Assembly (NCBI GenBank): GCA_026874595.1
Contig: CM049315.1
Span: forward strand, 12,522,664-12,586,663
Origin: Sipunculus nudus
Taxonomy: Eukaryota > Annelida > Sipuncula > Golfingiida > Sipunculidae
Direction of reading: 5' to 3'
DNA: 64,000 nt
The notes beneath the pieces were generated by a model that saw only the letters and a list, made by a program, of their open reading frames with translations, was not told the origin of the DNA and searched no databases. Numbering within the stretch: the first letter of the stretch is position 1; each line of letters opens with the position of its first letter. This document shows, piece after piece, positions 36,724 through 51,628 of this stretch. Position numbers and translations under genes: made by a program.

Positions 36724-38559
36724 CCTATATTAATAGCATCAGTGTTATAAGCAGACATTCAAATATTCACGTGTTAGTTGCATAGGTCTCCCGGCAACAG
36801 ATGTATTAAGGAACTGTAGGCTTTATACATTGCATATAAAGCTACTGTTAGCATGTAAAAATAACATAAGTAACAGGTAGAGTAAAATTAAGCTTAAACT
36901 TAAAATTTACTCACGTTCACATGTAATATTTTATCTCTGTGTAAAATCATGCTGCGGTTGGAAATGCCACGACCTATTGTGCTAGGAAAATGTTTATATC
37001 CTGACTCAGGTATTAATGTAGATGTGATGACTCTGGTATAAAAGTAGATGTACTGACTCTTATATAAATTTAGATGTACTGACTCTGGTATTAATGTAGA
37101 TGTTCTGACTCTGCTATAAATGAAGATGTACTGACTCTGGTATAAATGTAGATGTACTGACTCTGGTGTAAATGTAGATGTACTGACTCTGGTATAAATG
37201 TAGATGTATTGACTCTGTTATAAATATAGATGTATTGACTCTGTTATAAATATAGATGTATTGGCTCTGGTATAAACGTAGATGTAGTGACTCTGGTATG
37301 AATGTAGATGTACTGACTCTGGTATAAATATAGATGTATTGGCTCTGGTATAAACGTAGATGTAGTGACTCTGGTATAAATGTAGATGTACTTACTCTGG
37401 TATAAATGTAGATGTATTGACTCTGTTATAAATATAGATGTATTGACTCTGTTATAAATATAGATGTACTGACTCTGGTATAAATATAGATGTATTAGCT
37501 CGGGTATAAATGTAGATGTAGTGACTCTGGTATAAATGTAGATGTACTGACTCTGGTATAAATATAGATTACTGACTCTGGTATAAATGTAGATGTACTG
37601 ACTCTGGTATAAATGTAGATGTATTGACTCTGATATAAATGTAGATGTACTGACTCTGGTATAAATGTAGATGTATTGACTCTGGTATAAATATAGATCA
37701 CTGACTCTGGTATAAATGTAGATGTACTGATTCTGGTATAAATGTAGATGTATTGACTCTGATATAAATATAGATGTATTGACTCTGGTATAAAAAGTAG
37801 ATGTACTGACTCTGGTATAAATATAGATTACTGACTCTGGTATAAATGAAGATGTACTGACTCTGGTATAAATATAGATTACTGACTCTGGTATAAATGT
37901 AGATGTACTGACTCTGGTATAAATGTAGATGTATTGACTCTGTTATAAATAAAGATGTATTGACTCTGTTATAAATATAGATGTACTGACTCTGGTATAA
38001 ATATAGATGTATTGGCTCTGGTATAAATGTAGATGTAGTGACTCTGGTATAAATGTATATGTAGTGACTCTGGTATAAATGTAGATGTATTGACTCTGGT
38101 ATAAATGTAGATGTATTCACTCTGTTATAAATATAGATGTACTGACTCTGGTATAAATATAGATGTATTGGCTCTGGTATAAATGTAGTTGTAGTGACTC
38201 TGGTATAAATGTAGATGTACTGACTCCGGTATAAATATAGATTACTGACTCTGGTATAAATGTAGATGTACTGACTCTGGTATAAATGTAGATGTATTGA
38301 CTCTGATATAAATATAGATGTATTGACTCTGGTATAAATATAGATGTATTGACTCTGGTAAAAATGTAGATGTACTGACTCTGGTATAAATGTAGATGTT
38401 CTGACTCTGGTATAAATGTAGATGTATTGACTATAAATGTAGATGTTCTGACTCTTGTATAAATGTAGATGTACTGACTCTGGTATAAATGTAGATGTAC
38501 TGACTCTGGTATAAATGTAGATGTACTGACTCTGGTATAAATGTAGATGTACTAACTCT

Positions 38560-41380
38560 GGTATAAATGTAGATGTTCTGACTCTGCTATAAATGTAGAT
38601 GTACTGACTCTGGTATAAATGTAGATCTACTGACTCTGGTATAAATGTAGATGTGCTGACTCTGTTATAAATATAGATGTACTGACTCTGGTATAAATAT
38701 AGATGTATTGGCTCTGGTATGAATGTAGTTGTAGGGACTCTGGTATTAATGTAGATGTACTGACTCTTGTATAAATATAGATCACTGACTCTGGTATAAA
38801 TGTAGATGTACTGATTCTGGTATAAATGTAGATGTATTGACTCTGATATAAATATAGATGTATTGACTCTGGTATAAATGTAGATGAACTGACTCTGGTA
38901 TAAATATAGATTACTGACTCTGGTATAAATGTCGATGTACTGACTCTGGTATAAATATAGATTATTGACTCTGGTATAAATGTAGATGTACTCACTATGG
39001 TATAAATGTAGATGTATTGACTCTGGTATAAATATAGATGTATTGACTCTGGTATAAATGTAGATGTACTGACTCTGGTATAAATGTAGATGTTCTGACT
39101 CTGGTATAAATGTGGATGTATTGACTATAAATGAAGATGTTCTAACTCTGGTATAAATGTAGATGTTCTGACTCTGGTATAAATGTAGATGTATTGACTA
39201 TAAATGAAAATATTCTGACTCTGGTATAAATACAGATGTATTAACTCTGGTATAAATATAGATGTATTGACTCTGGTATAAATGTAGATGCTCTGACTCA
39301 GGTATAAATGTAGATGTACTGACTCTGGTATAAATGTAGATGTATTGACTCTGATATAAATATAGATGTATTGACTCTGATATAAATGTAGATGTACTGA
39401 CTCTGGTATAAATGTAGATGTATTGACTCTGGTATAAATGTAGATGTATTGACTATAAATGTAGATGTATTGACTCTGGTATAAATGTAGATGTACTGAC
39501 TCTGGTATAAATGTAGATGTACTGACTCTGATATAAATATAGATGTATTGACTCTGGTATAAAAGTAGATGTACTGACTCTTATATAAATTTAGATGTAC
39601 TGACTCTGGTATTAATGTAGATGTTCTGACTCTGCTATAAATGAAGATGTACTGACTCTGGTATAAAAGTAGATGTACTGACTCTGGTATAAATGTAGAT
39701 GTTCTGACTCTGCTATAAATGTAGATGTACTGACTCTGGTATAAATGTAGATCTACTGACTCTGGTATAAATGTAGATGTACTGACTCTGTTATAAATAT
39801 AGATGTACTGACTCTGGTATAAATATAGATGTATTGGCTTTGGTATGAATGTAGTTGTAGGGACTCTGGTATTAATGTAGATGTACTGACTCTTGTATAA
39901 ATATAGATCACTGACTCTGGTATAAATGTAGATGTACGGATTCTGGTATAAATGTAGATGTATTGACTCTGATATAAATATAGATGTATTGACTCTGGTA
40001 TAAATGTAGATGTACTGACTTTGGTATAAATATAGATTACTGACTCTGGTATAAATGTAGATGTACTGACTCTGGTATAAATATAGATTACTGACTCTGG
40101 TATAAATGTAGATGTACTCACTATGGTATAAATGTAGATGTATTGACTCTGGTATAAATATAGATGTATTGACTCTGGTATAAATGTAGATGTACTGACT
40201 CTGGTATAAATGTAGATGTTCTGACTCTGGTATAAATGTAGATGTATTGACTATAAATGAAGATGTTCTGACTCTGGTATAAATGTAGATGTTCTGACTC
40301 TGGTATAAATGTAGATGTATTGACTATAAATGAAAATATTCTGACTCTGGTATAAATACAGATGTATTAACTCTGGTATAAATATAGATGTATTGACTCT
40401 GGTATAAATGTAGATGCTCTGACTCAGGTATAAATGTAGATGTACTGACTCTGGTATAAATGTAGATGTATTGACTCTGATATAAATATAGATGTATTGA
40501 CTCTGATATAAATGTAGATGTACTGACTCTGGTATAAATGTAGATGTATTGACTCTGGTATAAATGTAGATGTATTGACTATAAATGTAGATGTATTGAC
40601 TCTGGTATAAATGTAGATGTACTGACTCTGGTATAAATGTAGATGTACTGACTCTGATATAAATATAGATGTATTGACTCTGGTATAAAAGTAGATGTAC
40701 TGACTCTTATATAAATTTAGATGTACTGACTCTGGTATTAATGTAGATGTTCTGACTCTGCTATAAATGAAGATGTACTGACTCTGGTATAAAAGTAGAT
40801 GTACTGACTCTGGTATAAATGTAGATGTTCTGACTCTGCTATAAATGTAGATGTACTGACTCTGGTATAAATGTAGATCTACTGACTCTGGTATAAATGT
40901 AGATGTACTGACTCTGTTATAAATATAGATGTACTGACTCTGGTATAAATATAGATGTATTGGCTTTGGTATGAATGTAGTTGTAGGGACTCTGGTATTA
41001 ATGTAGATGTACTGACTCTTGTATAAATATAGATCACTGACTCTGGTATAAATGTAGATGTACGGATTCTGGTATAAATGTAGATGTATTGACTCTGATA
41101 TAAATATAGATGTATTGACTCTGGTATAAATGTAGATGTACTGACTTTGGTATAAATATAGATTACTGACTCTGGTATAAATGTAGATGTACTGACTCTG
41201 GTATAAATATAGATTACTGACTCTGGTATAAATGTAGATGTACTCACTATGGTATAAATGTAGATGTATTGACTCTGGTATAAATATAGATGTATTGACT
41301 CTGGTATAAATGTAGATGTGCTGACTCTGGTATAAATGTAGATGTTCTGACTCTGGTATAAATGTAGATGTATTGACTAT
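38560..41380. repeat. 1126-bp higher-order repeat, about 2.5-3 copies
   Basis: The same order of variant units recurs with an exact 1126-bp offset (for example 38627, 39753 and 40879). The second and third copies encode identical minus-strand frames of 122 codons, while the first differs at several positions. A related block also begins near 37039. Confidence 0.9.
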
Positions 41381-42179
41381 AAATGAAGATGTTCTGACTC
41401 TGGTATAAATGTAGATGTATTGACTATAAATGTAGATGTACTGATTCTGGTATAAATGTAGATGTACTGATTCTGGTATAAATGTAGATGTACTGATTCT
41501 GGTATAAATGTAGATGTACTGACTCTGGTATAAATGTAGATGTACTGATTCTGGTATAAATGTAGATGTATTGACTCTGGTATAAATGTAGATGTACTGA
41601 CTCTGGTATAAATGTAGATGTACTGACTCTGATATAAATGTAGATGTACTTAATCTGGTATAAATGTAGATGTACTGACTCTAGTATAAATGTAGATGTA
41701 CTGACTCTGGTATAAATGTAGATGTACTGACTCTGATATGAATGTAGATGTACTGACTCTGGTATAAATGTAGATGTACTGACTCTGGTATAAATGTAGA
41801 TTTACTGACTCTGCTATAAAAGTAGATGTACTGACTCTGGTATAAATGTAGATGTATTGACTCTGGTATAAATGTAGATGTATTGACTCTGGTATAAATG
41901 TAGATGTACTGACTCTGGTATAAATGTAGATGTACTGACTCTGGTATAAATATAGATTACTGACTCTGGTACAAATGTAGATGTACTGACTCTGGTACAA
42001 ATGTAGATGTACTGACTCTGGTATAAATGTAGATGTACTGACTCTGGTATAAATGTAGATTTACTGACTCTGGTATAAATGTAGATGAATTGACTCTGGT
42101 ACAAATGTAGATGTACTGACTCTGGTATAAATGTAGATGTACTGACTCTGGTATAAATGTAGATGTACTGACTCTGGTA

Positions 42180-44110
42180 TAAATGTAGATGTACTCACTA
42201 TCGTATAAATGTAGATGTATTGACTCTGGTATAAATATAGATGTATTGACTCTGGTATAAATGAAGATGTACTGACTCTGGTATAAATGTAGATGTTCTG
42301 ACTCTGGTATAAATGTAGATGTATTGACTATAAATGAAGATGTTCTGACTCTGGTATTAATGTAGATGTTCTGACTCTGGTATAAATGTAGATGTATTGA
42401 CTATAAATGAAGATGTTCTGACTCTGGTATAAATATAGATGTATTGACTCTGGTATAAATGTAGATGTACTGACTCTGGTATAAATGTAGTTGTACTGAC
42501 TCTGGTATAAATGTAGATGTATTGACTCTGATATAAATGTAGATGTACTGACTCTGGTATAAATGTAGATGTTCTGACTCTGGTATAAATGTAGATGTAT
42601 TGACTATAAATGTAGATGTTCTGACTCTGCTATAAATGTAGATGTACTGTCTCAGGTATAAATGTAGATGTATTGACTCTGGTATAAATGTAGATGTACT
42701 GACTCTGGTACAAATGTAGATGTATTGACTCTGGTATCAATGTAGATGTATTGACTATAAATGTAGATGTATTGACTCTGGTATAAATGTAGATGTACTG
42801 ACTCTGGTATAAATGTAGATGTACTGACTCTGGTTCAAATGAAGATGTACTGACTCTGGTACAATTATAGATGTACTGACTCTGGTATAAATGTAGATGT
42901 ATTGACTATAAATGTAGCTGTACTGACTCTGGTATAAATGTAGATGTACTGACTCTGGTACAAATGTAGATGTACTGACTCTGGTACAAATGTAGATGTA
43001 TTGACTCTGGTATAATTGTAGATGCACTGACTCTGGTTCAAATGAAGATGTACTGACTCTGGTACAAATGTAGATGTACTGACTCTGGTACAAATGTAGA
43101 TGTACTGACTCTGGTACAAATGTAGATGTGCTGACTCTGGTATAAATGTAGATGTACTCACTATCGTATAAATGTAGATGTATTGACTCTGGTATAAATA
43201 TAGATGTATTGACTCTGGTATAAATGAAGATGTACTGACTCTGGTATAAATGTAGATGTTCTGACTCTGGTATAAATGTAGATGTATTGACTATAAATGA
43301 AGATGTTCTGACTCTGGTATTAATGTAGATGTTCTGACTCTGGTATAAATGTAGATGTATTGACTATAAATGAAGATGTTCTGACTCTGGTATAAATATA
43401 GATGTATTGACTCTGGTATAAATGTAGATGTACTGACTCTGGTATAAATGTAGTTGTACTGACTCTGGTATAAATGTAGATGTATTGACTCTGATATAAA
43501 TGTAGATGTACTGACTCTGGTATAAATGTAGATGTTCTGACTCTGGTATAAATGTAGATGTATTGACTATAAATGTAGATGTTCTGACTCTGCTATAAAT
43601 GTAGATGTACTGTCTCAGGTATAAATGTAGATGTATTGACTCTGGTATAAATGTAGATGTACTGACTCTGGTACAAATGTAGATGTATTGACTCTGGTAT
43701 AAATGTAGATGTATTGACTATAAATGTAGATGTATTGACTCTGGTATAAATGTAGATGTACTGACTCTGGTATAAATGTAGATGTACTGACTCTGGTTCA
43801 AATGAAGATGTACTGACTCTGGTACAATTATAGATGTACTGACTCTGGTATAAATGTAGATGTATTGACTATAAATGTAGATGTACTGACTCTGGTATAA
43901 ATGTAGATGTACTGACTCTGGTACAAATGTAGATGTACTGACTCTGGTACAAATGTAGATGTATTGACTCTGGTATAATTGTAGATGCACTGACTCTGGT
44001 TCAAATGAAGATGTACTGACTCTGGTACAAATGTAGATGTACTGACTCTGGTACAAATGTAGATGTACTGACTCTGGTACAAATGTAGATGTGCTGACTC
44101 TGGTATAAAT
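42180..44110. repeat. 963-bp higher-order repeat, two tandem copies
   Basis: The distinctive CACTATCGTATAAATG unit at about 42187 and 43150, and the block at 42755 and 43718, are offset by exactly 963 bp. The block copies differ by a few substitutions. Confidence 0.85.
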
Positions 44111-47100
44111 GTAGATGTACTGACTCCGGTATAAATGTAGATTTACTGACTCTGGTATAAATGTAGATTTACTGACTCTGCTATAAATGTAGATGTACTG
44201 ACTCTGCTATAAATGTAGATGTACTGACTCTGGTATAAATGTAGATTTACTGACTCTGGTATAAATGTAGTTGTACTGACTCTGGTATAAATGTAGATGT
44301 ACTGTCTCTGCTATTAATGTAGATGTACTGACTCTGGTATAAATGTAGATTTACTGACTCTGGTATAAATGTAGATGTACTGACTCTGGTATAAATGTAG
44401 ATGTACTGACTCTGGTATAAATGTAGATGTATTTACTCTGGTATAAATGTAGATGTATTGACTCTGGTATAAATGTAGATGTACTGACTCTGGTATAAAT
44501 GTAGATGTACTGACTCTGGTATAAATATAGATTACTGACTCTGGTACAAATGTAGATGTACTGACTCTGGTACAAATGTAGATGTACTGACTCTGGTATA
44601 AATGTAGATGTACTGACTCTGGTATAAATGTAGATGTACTCACTATCGTATAAATGTAGATGTATTGACTCTGGTATAAATATAGATGTATTGACTCTGG
44701 TATAAATGAAGATGTACTGACTCTGGTATAAATGTAGATGTTCTGACTCTGGTATAAATGTAGATGTATTGACTATAAATGAAGATGTTCTGACTCTGGT
44801 ATTAATGTAGATGTTCTGACTCTGGTATAAATGTAGATGTATTGACTATAAATGAAGATGTTCTGACTCTGGTATAAATATAGATGTATTGACTCTGGTA
44901 TAAATGTAGATGTACTGACTCTGGTATAAATGTAGTTGTACTGACTCTGGTATAAATGTAGATGTATTGACTCTGATATAAATGTAGATGTACTGACTCT
45001 GGTATAAATGTAGATGTTCTGACTCTGGTATAAATGTAGATGTATTGACTATAAATGTAGATGTTCTGACTCTGCTATAAATGTAGATGTACTGTCTCAG
45101 GTATAAATGTAGATGTATTGACTCTGGTATAAATGTAGATGTACTGACTCTGGTACAAATGTAGATGTATTGACTCTGGTATAAATGTAGATGTATTGAC
45201 TATAAATGTAGATGTATTGACTCTGGTATAAATGTAGATGTACTGACTCTGGTATAAATGTAGATGTACTGACTCTGGTTCAAATGAAGATGTACTGACT
45301 CTGGTACAATTATAGATGTACTGACTCTGGTATAAATGTAGATGTATTGACTATAAATGTAGATGTACTGACTCTGGTATAAATGTAGATGTACTGACTC
45401 TGGTACAAATTTAGATGTACTGACTCTGGTACAAATGTAGATGTATTGACTCTGGTATAAATGTAGATGTACTGACTCTGGTTCAAATGAAGATGTACTG
45501 ACTCTGGTACAAATGTAGATGTACTGACTCTGGTACAAATGTAGATGTACTGACTCTGGTACAAATGTAGATGTGCTGACTCTGGTATAAATGTAGATGT
45601 ACTGACTCCGGTATAAATGTAGATTTACTGACTCTGGTATAAATGTAGATTTACTGACTCTGCTATAAATGTAGATGTACTGACTCTGCTATAAATGTAG
45701 ATGTACTGACTCTGGTATAAATGTAGATTTACTGACTCTGGTATAAATGTAGTTGTACTGACTCTGGTATAAATGTAGATGTACTGTCTCTGCTATAAAT
45801 GTAGATGTACTGACTCTGGTATAAATGTAGATTTACTGACTCTGGTATAAATGTAGATGTACTGACTCTGGTATAAATGTAGATGTACTGACTCTGGTAT
45901 AAATGTAGGTGCTCTAACTGGTATAAATGTAGGTGCTCTGACTCTGGTATAAATGTAGATGTCCTGACTCTGGTATAAATGTAGATGTACTGACTTTGGT
46001 ATAAATGTAGATTTAGTGACTAGTATAAACGTAGATGTACTGACTCTGGTATAAATGTAGATGTACTCACTATCGTATAAATGTAGATGTATTGACTCTG
46101 GTATAAATATAGATGTATTGACTCTGGTATAAATGAAGATGTACTGACTCTGGTATAAATGTAGATGTTCTGACTCTGGTATAAATGTAGATGTATTGAC
46201 TATAAATGAAGATGTTCTGACTCTGGTATTAATGTAGATGTTCTGACTCTGGTATAAATGTAGATGTATTGACTATAAATGAAGATGTTCTGACTCTGGT
46301 ATAAATATAGATGTATTGACTCTGGTATAAATGTAGATGTACTGACTCTGGTATAAATGTAGTTGTACTGACTCTGGTATAAATGTAGATGTATTGACTC
46401 TGATATAAATGTAGATGTACTGACTCTGGTATAAATGTAGATGTTCTGACTCTGGTATAAATGTAGATGTATTGACTATAAATGTAGATGTTCTGACTCT
46501 GCTATAAATGTAGATGTACTGTCTCAGGTATAAATGTAGATGTATTGACTCTGGTATAAATGTAGATGTACTGACTCTGGTATAAATGTAGATGTTCTGA
46601 CTCTGGTATAAATGTAGATGTATTGACTATAAATGTAGATGTTCTGACTCTGCTATAAATGTAGATGTACTGTCTCAGGTATAAATGTAGATGTATTGAC
46701 TCTGGTATAAATGTAGATGTACTGACTCTGGTACAAATGTAGATGTATTGACTCTGGTATAAATGTAGATGTATTGACTATAAATGTAGATGTATTGACT
46801 CTGGTATAAATGTAGATGTACTGACTCTGGTATAAATGTAGATGTACTGACTCTGGTTCAAATGAAGATGAACTGACTCTGGTACAATTATAGATGTACT
46901 GACTCTGGTATAAATGTAGATGTATTGACTATAAATGTAGATGTACTGACTCTGGTATAAATGTAGATGTACTGACTCTGGTACAAATGTAGATGTACTG
47001 ACTCTGGTACAAATGTAGATGTATTGACTCTGGTATAAATGTAGATGTACTGACTCTGGTTCAAATGAAGATGTACTGACTCTGGTACAAATGTAGATGT

Positions 47101-50100
47101 ACTGACTCTGGTACAAATGTAGATGTACTGACTCTGGTACAAATGTAGATGTGCTGACTCTGGTATAAATGTAGATGTACTGACTCTGGTATAAATGTAG
47201 ATTTACTGACTCTGCTATAAATGTAGATGTACTGACTCTGCTATAAATGTAGATGTACTGACTCTGGTATAAATGTAGATTTACTGACTCTGGTATAAAT
47301 GTAGTTGTACTGACTCTGGTAGAAATGTAGATGTACTGTCTCTGCTATAAATGTAGATGTACTGACTCTGGTATAAATGTAGATTTACTGACTCTGGTAT
47401 AAATGTAGATGTACTGACTCTGGTATAAATGTAGATGTACTGACTCTGGTATAAATGTAGGTGCTCTAACTGGTATAAATGTAGGTGTACTGACTCTGGT
47501 ACAAATGAAGATGTACTGACTCTGGTACAAATGTAGATGTACTGACTCTGGTACAAATGTAGATGTACTGACTCTGGTACAAATGTAGATGTGCTGACTC
47601 TGGTATAAATGTAGATGTACTGACTCCGGTATAAATGTAGATTTACTGACTCTGGTATAAATGTAGATTTACTGACTCTGCTATAAATGTAGATGTACTG
47701 ACTCTGCTATAAATGTAGATGTACTGACTCTGGTATAAATGTAGATTTACTGACTCTGGTATAAATGTAGTTGTACTGACTCTGGTATAAATGTAGATGT
47801 ACTGTCTCTGCTATTAATGTAGATGTACTGACTCTGGTATAAATGTAGATTTACTGACTCTGGTATAAATGTAGATGTACTGACTCTGGTATAAATGTAG
47901 ATGTACTGACTCTGGTATAAATGTAGATGTATTGACTCTGGTATAAATGTAGATGTATTGACTCTGGTATAAATGTAGATGTACTGACTCTGGTATAAAT
48001 GTAGATGTACTGACTCTGGTATAAATATAGATTACTGACTCTGGTACAAATGTAGATGTACTGACTCTGGTACAAATGTAGATGTACTGACTCTGGTATA
48101 AATGTAGATGTACTGACTCTGGTATAAATGTAGATGTACTCACTATCGTATAAATGTAGATGTATTGACTCTGGTATAAATATAGATGTATTGACTCTGG
48201 TATAAATGAAGATGTACTGACTCTGGTATAAATGTAGATGTTCTGACTCTGGTATAAATGTAGATGTATTGACTATAAATGAAGATGTTCTGACTCTGGT
48301 ATTAATGTAGATGTTCTGACTCTGGTATAAATGTAGATGTATTGACTATAAATGAAGATGTTCTGACTCTGGTATAAATATAGATGTATTGACTCTGGTA
48401 TAAATGTAGATGTACTGACTCTGGTATAAATGTAGTTGTACTGACTCTGGTATAAATGTAGATGTATTGACTCTGATATAAATGTAGATGTACTGACTCT
48501 GGTATAAATGTAGATGTTCTGACTCTGGTATAAATGTAGATGTATTGACTATAAATGTAGATGTTCTGACTCTGCTATAAATGTAGATGTACTGTCTCAG
48601 GTATAAATGTAGATGTATTGACTCTGGTATAAATGTAGATGTACTGACTCTGGTACAAATGTAGATGTATTGACTCTGGTATAAATGTAGATGTATTGAC
48701 TATAAATGTAGATGTATTGACTCTGGTATAAATGTAGATGTACTGACTCTGGTATAAATGTAGATGTACTGACTCTGGTTCAAATGAAGATGTACTGACT
48801 CTGGTACAATTATAGATGTACTGACTCTGGTATAAATGTAGATGTATTGACTATAAATGTAGATGTACTGACTCTGGTATAAATGTAGATGTACTGACTC
48901 TGGTACAAATTTAGATGTACTGACTCTGGTACAAATGTAGATGTATTGACTCTGGTATAAATGTAGATGTACTGACTCTGGTTCAAATGAAGATGTACTG
49001 ACTCTGGTACAAATGTAGATGTACTGACTCTGGTACAAATGTAGATGTACTGACTCTGGTACAAATGTAGATGTGCTGACTCTGGTATAAATGTAGATGT
49101 ACTGACTCCGGTATAAATGTAGATTTACTGACTCTGGTATAAATGTAGATTTACTGACTCTGCTATAAATGTAGATGTACTGACTCTGCTATAAATGTAG
49201 ATGTACTGACTCTGGTATAAATGTAGATTTACTGACTCTGGTATAAATGTAGTTGTACTGACTCTGGTATAAATGTAGATGTACTGTCTCTGCTATAAAT
49301 GTAGATGTACTGACTCTGGTATAAATGTAGATTTACTGACTCTGGTATAAATGTAGATGTACTGACTCTGGTATAAATGTAGATGTACTGACTCTGGTAT
49401 AAATGTAGGTGCTCTAACTGGTATAAATGTAGGTGCTCTGACTCTGGTATAAATGTAGATGTCCTGACTCTGGTATAAATGTAGATGTACTGACTTTGGT
49501 ATAAATGTAGATTTAGTGACTAGTATAAACGTAGATGTACTGACTCTGGTATAAATGTAGATGTACTCACTATCGTATAAATGTAGATGTATTGACTCTG
49601 GTATAAATATAGATGTATTGACTCTGGTATAAATGAAGATGTACTGACTCTGGTATAAATGTAGATGTTCTGACTCTGGTATAAATGTAGATGTATTGAC
49701 TATAAATGAAGATGTTCTGACTCTGGTATTAATGTAGATGTTCTGACTCTGGTATAAATGTAGATGTATTGACTATAAATGAAGATGTTCTGACTCTGGT
49801 ATAAATATAGATGTATTGACTCTGGTATAAATGTAGATGTACTGACTCTGGTATAAATGTAGTTGTACTGACTCTGGTATAAATGTAGATGTATTGACTC
49901 TGATATAAATGTAGATGTACTGACTCTGGTATAAATGTAGATGTTCTGACTCTGGTATAAATGTAGATGTATTGACTATAAATGTAGATGTTCTGACTCT
50001 GCTATAAATGTAGATGTACTGTCTCAGGTATAAATGTAGATGTATTGACTCTGGTATAAATGTAGATGTACTGACTCTGGTATAAATGTAGATGTTCTGA

Positions 50101-51010
50101 CTCTGGTATAAATGTAGATGTATTGACTATAAATGTAGATGTTCTGACTCTGCTATAAATGTAGATGTACTGTCTCAGGTATAAATGTAGATGTATTGAC
50201 TCTGGTATAAATGTAGATGTACTGACTCTGGTACAAATGTAGATGTATTGACTCTGGTATAAATGTAGATGTATTGACTATAAATGTAGATGTATTGACT
50301 CTGGTATAAATGTAGATGTACTGACTCTGGTATAAATGTAGATGTACTGACTCTGGTTCAAATGAAGATGAACTGACTCTGGTACAATTATAGATGTACT
50401 GACTCTGGTATAAATGTAGATGTATTGACTATAAATGTAGATGTACTGACTCTGGTATAAATGTAGATGTACTGACTCTGGTACAAATGTAGATGTACTG
50501 ACTCTGGTACAAATGTAGATGTATTGACTCTGGTATAAATGTAGATGTACTGACTCTGGTTCAAATGAAGATGTACTGACTCTGGTACAAATGTAGATGT
50601 ACTGACTCTGGTACAAATGTAGATGTACTGACTCTGGTACAAATGTAGATGTGCTGACTCTGGTATAAATGTAGATGTACTGACTCTGGTATAAATGTAG
50701 ATTTACTGACTCTGCTATAAATGTAGATGTACTGACTCTGCTATAAATGTAGATGTACTGACTCTGGTATAAATGTAGATTTACTGACTCTGGTATAAAT
50801 GTAGTTGTACTGACTCTGGTAGAAATGTAGATGTACTGTCTCTGCTATAAATGTAGATGTACTGACTCTGGTATAAATGTAGATTTACTGACTCTGGTAT
50901 AAATGTAGATGTACTGACTCTGGTATAAATGTAGATGTACTGACTCTGGTATAAATGTAGGTGCTCTAACTGGTATAAATGTAGGTGCTCTGACTCTGGT
51001 ATAAATGTAG
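44010..51010. repeat. 3500-bp higher-order repeat, two tandem copies
   Basis: Blocks at 44314, 45200 and 46778 recur at 47814, 48700 and 50278, each offset by exactly 3500 bp. Private variants are shared: the CAAATTTAG unit at about 45407 recurs at about 48907, and the GAAGATGAACTG unit at about 46863 recurs at about 50363. Each 3.5-kb copy also contains a 1578-bp internal duplication. Near identity implies a very recent duplication or an assembly duplication. Confidence 0.9.
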
Positions 51011-51110
51011 ATGTCCTGACTCTGGTATAAATGTAGATGTACTGACTTTGGTATAAATGTAGATTTAGTGACTAGTATAAACGTAGATGTATTGAATCTG
51101 GTATGAATAT

Positions 51111-51208
51111 CAAAAGTGTCATGTGATATTTAAAGAATTTCTGCTCCTCTAGTTGTAATCATGCCAGAGTTGGAAACAAATTCCTCAGAAATGTGAAACT
51201 TTACTTAC
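51111..51208. other. array-to-unique boundary
   Basis: The 26-bp repeats stop abruptly after a diverged GAATCTGGTATGAATAT unit and give way to non-repeat sequence. Confidence 0.5.
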
Positions 51209-51422
51209 AGTGCTGGACCACATTCGCTTGAATCCCTTTTTGCGGGTGTGTTTTTTTTTATCGGAATGGACGAAGCTGTGCACTAAATGAGTACATAGTT
51301 ACGTAGTTCGGAGAAGGCGTGTATCACAATAGAGGTTTCAAAACAGGCATTTGTCGTATGCTCTATTTCTCTCATTTCACCCAAAATAAGGATTCAAGCG
51401 AATATGGTTTGGCTGAGGTACT
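51209..51422. mobile_element. short MITE-like inverted repeat
   Basis: The left arm (51209-51243) and the reverse complement of the right arm (51384-51422) share AGT-C ... ATTCGCTTGAATCC and a T-rich continuation. The ~140-bp core has no coding frame. Confidence 0.6.
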
Positions 51423-51628
51423 ACGGTACTTACTTCTGGGAAATTACCCTATCATACTCATAATATGTAAGACAAACTGAAGTATACATCTGTCAGTTTT
51501 GGATTTTTAAGCAGTCATCCCTGTAACCGTTATTCCCTTGCTGGTCTGAAAGGCACCGGTGAGAATTCCAAAACGTGGGCTTATTCTACCACTGACTCTG
51601 GAAAATTCCAGTGAGATAAGCCAACGTT

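Larger units (their letters stand above)
37001..51110. repeat. 14.1-kb minisatellite array, 26-bp unit with higher-order repeats
   Basis: The unit is 26 bp, starting TGACTCTGG, then TATAAATG, then TAGATGTAC. About 540 units run without a non-repeat gap. Recurrent variants are a 21-bp unit (GACT fused to ATAAATG, lacking CTGGT), a 24-bp unit (ATATAGATTACTGAC), CTCTGCTATAAATG, GGTACAAATG and GGTTCAAATGAAG. Variants recur in fixed order, which gives higher-order periods. The reverse complement has no stop in any frame, so minus-strand frames of 60-140 codons with a 26-residue period are by-products. Confidence 0.97.

Noticed and set aside
37495-50642. About 20 minus-strand ORFs of 60-140 codons reading IYTRVSTSTFIPES-like repeats, which look like a repetitive secreted or silk-like protein.
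   Set aside because: The 26-bp unit lacks stops in all minus frames, so such ORFs arise automatically. They overlap in several frames and are bounded only by variant units, with no signal peptide, splice sites or conserved ends.
37001-51110. CRISPR-like array (regular repeats of about 26 bp).
   Set aside because: Units are contiguous without unique spacers and the window is eukaryotic; this is a minisatellite.
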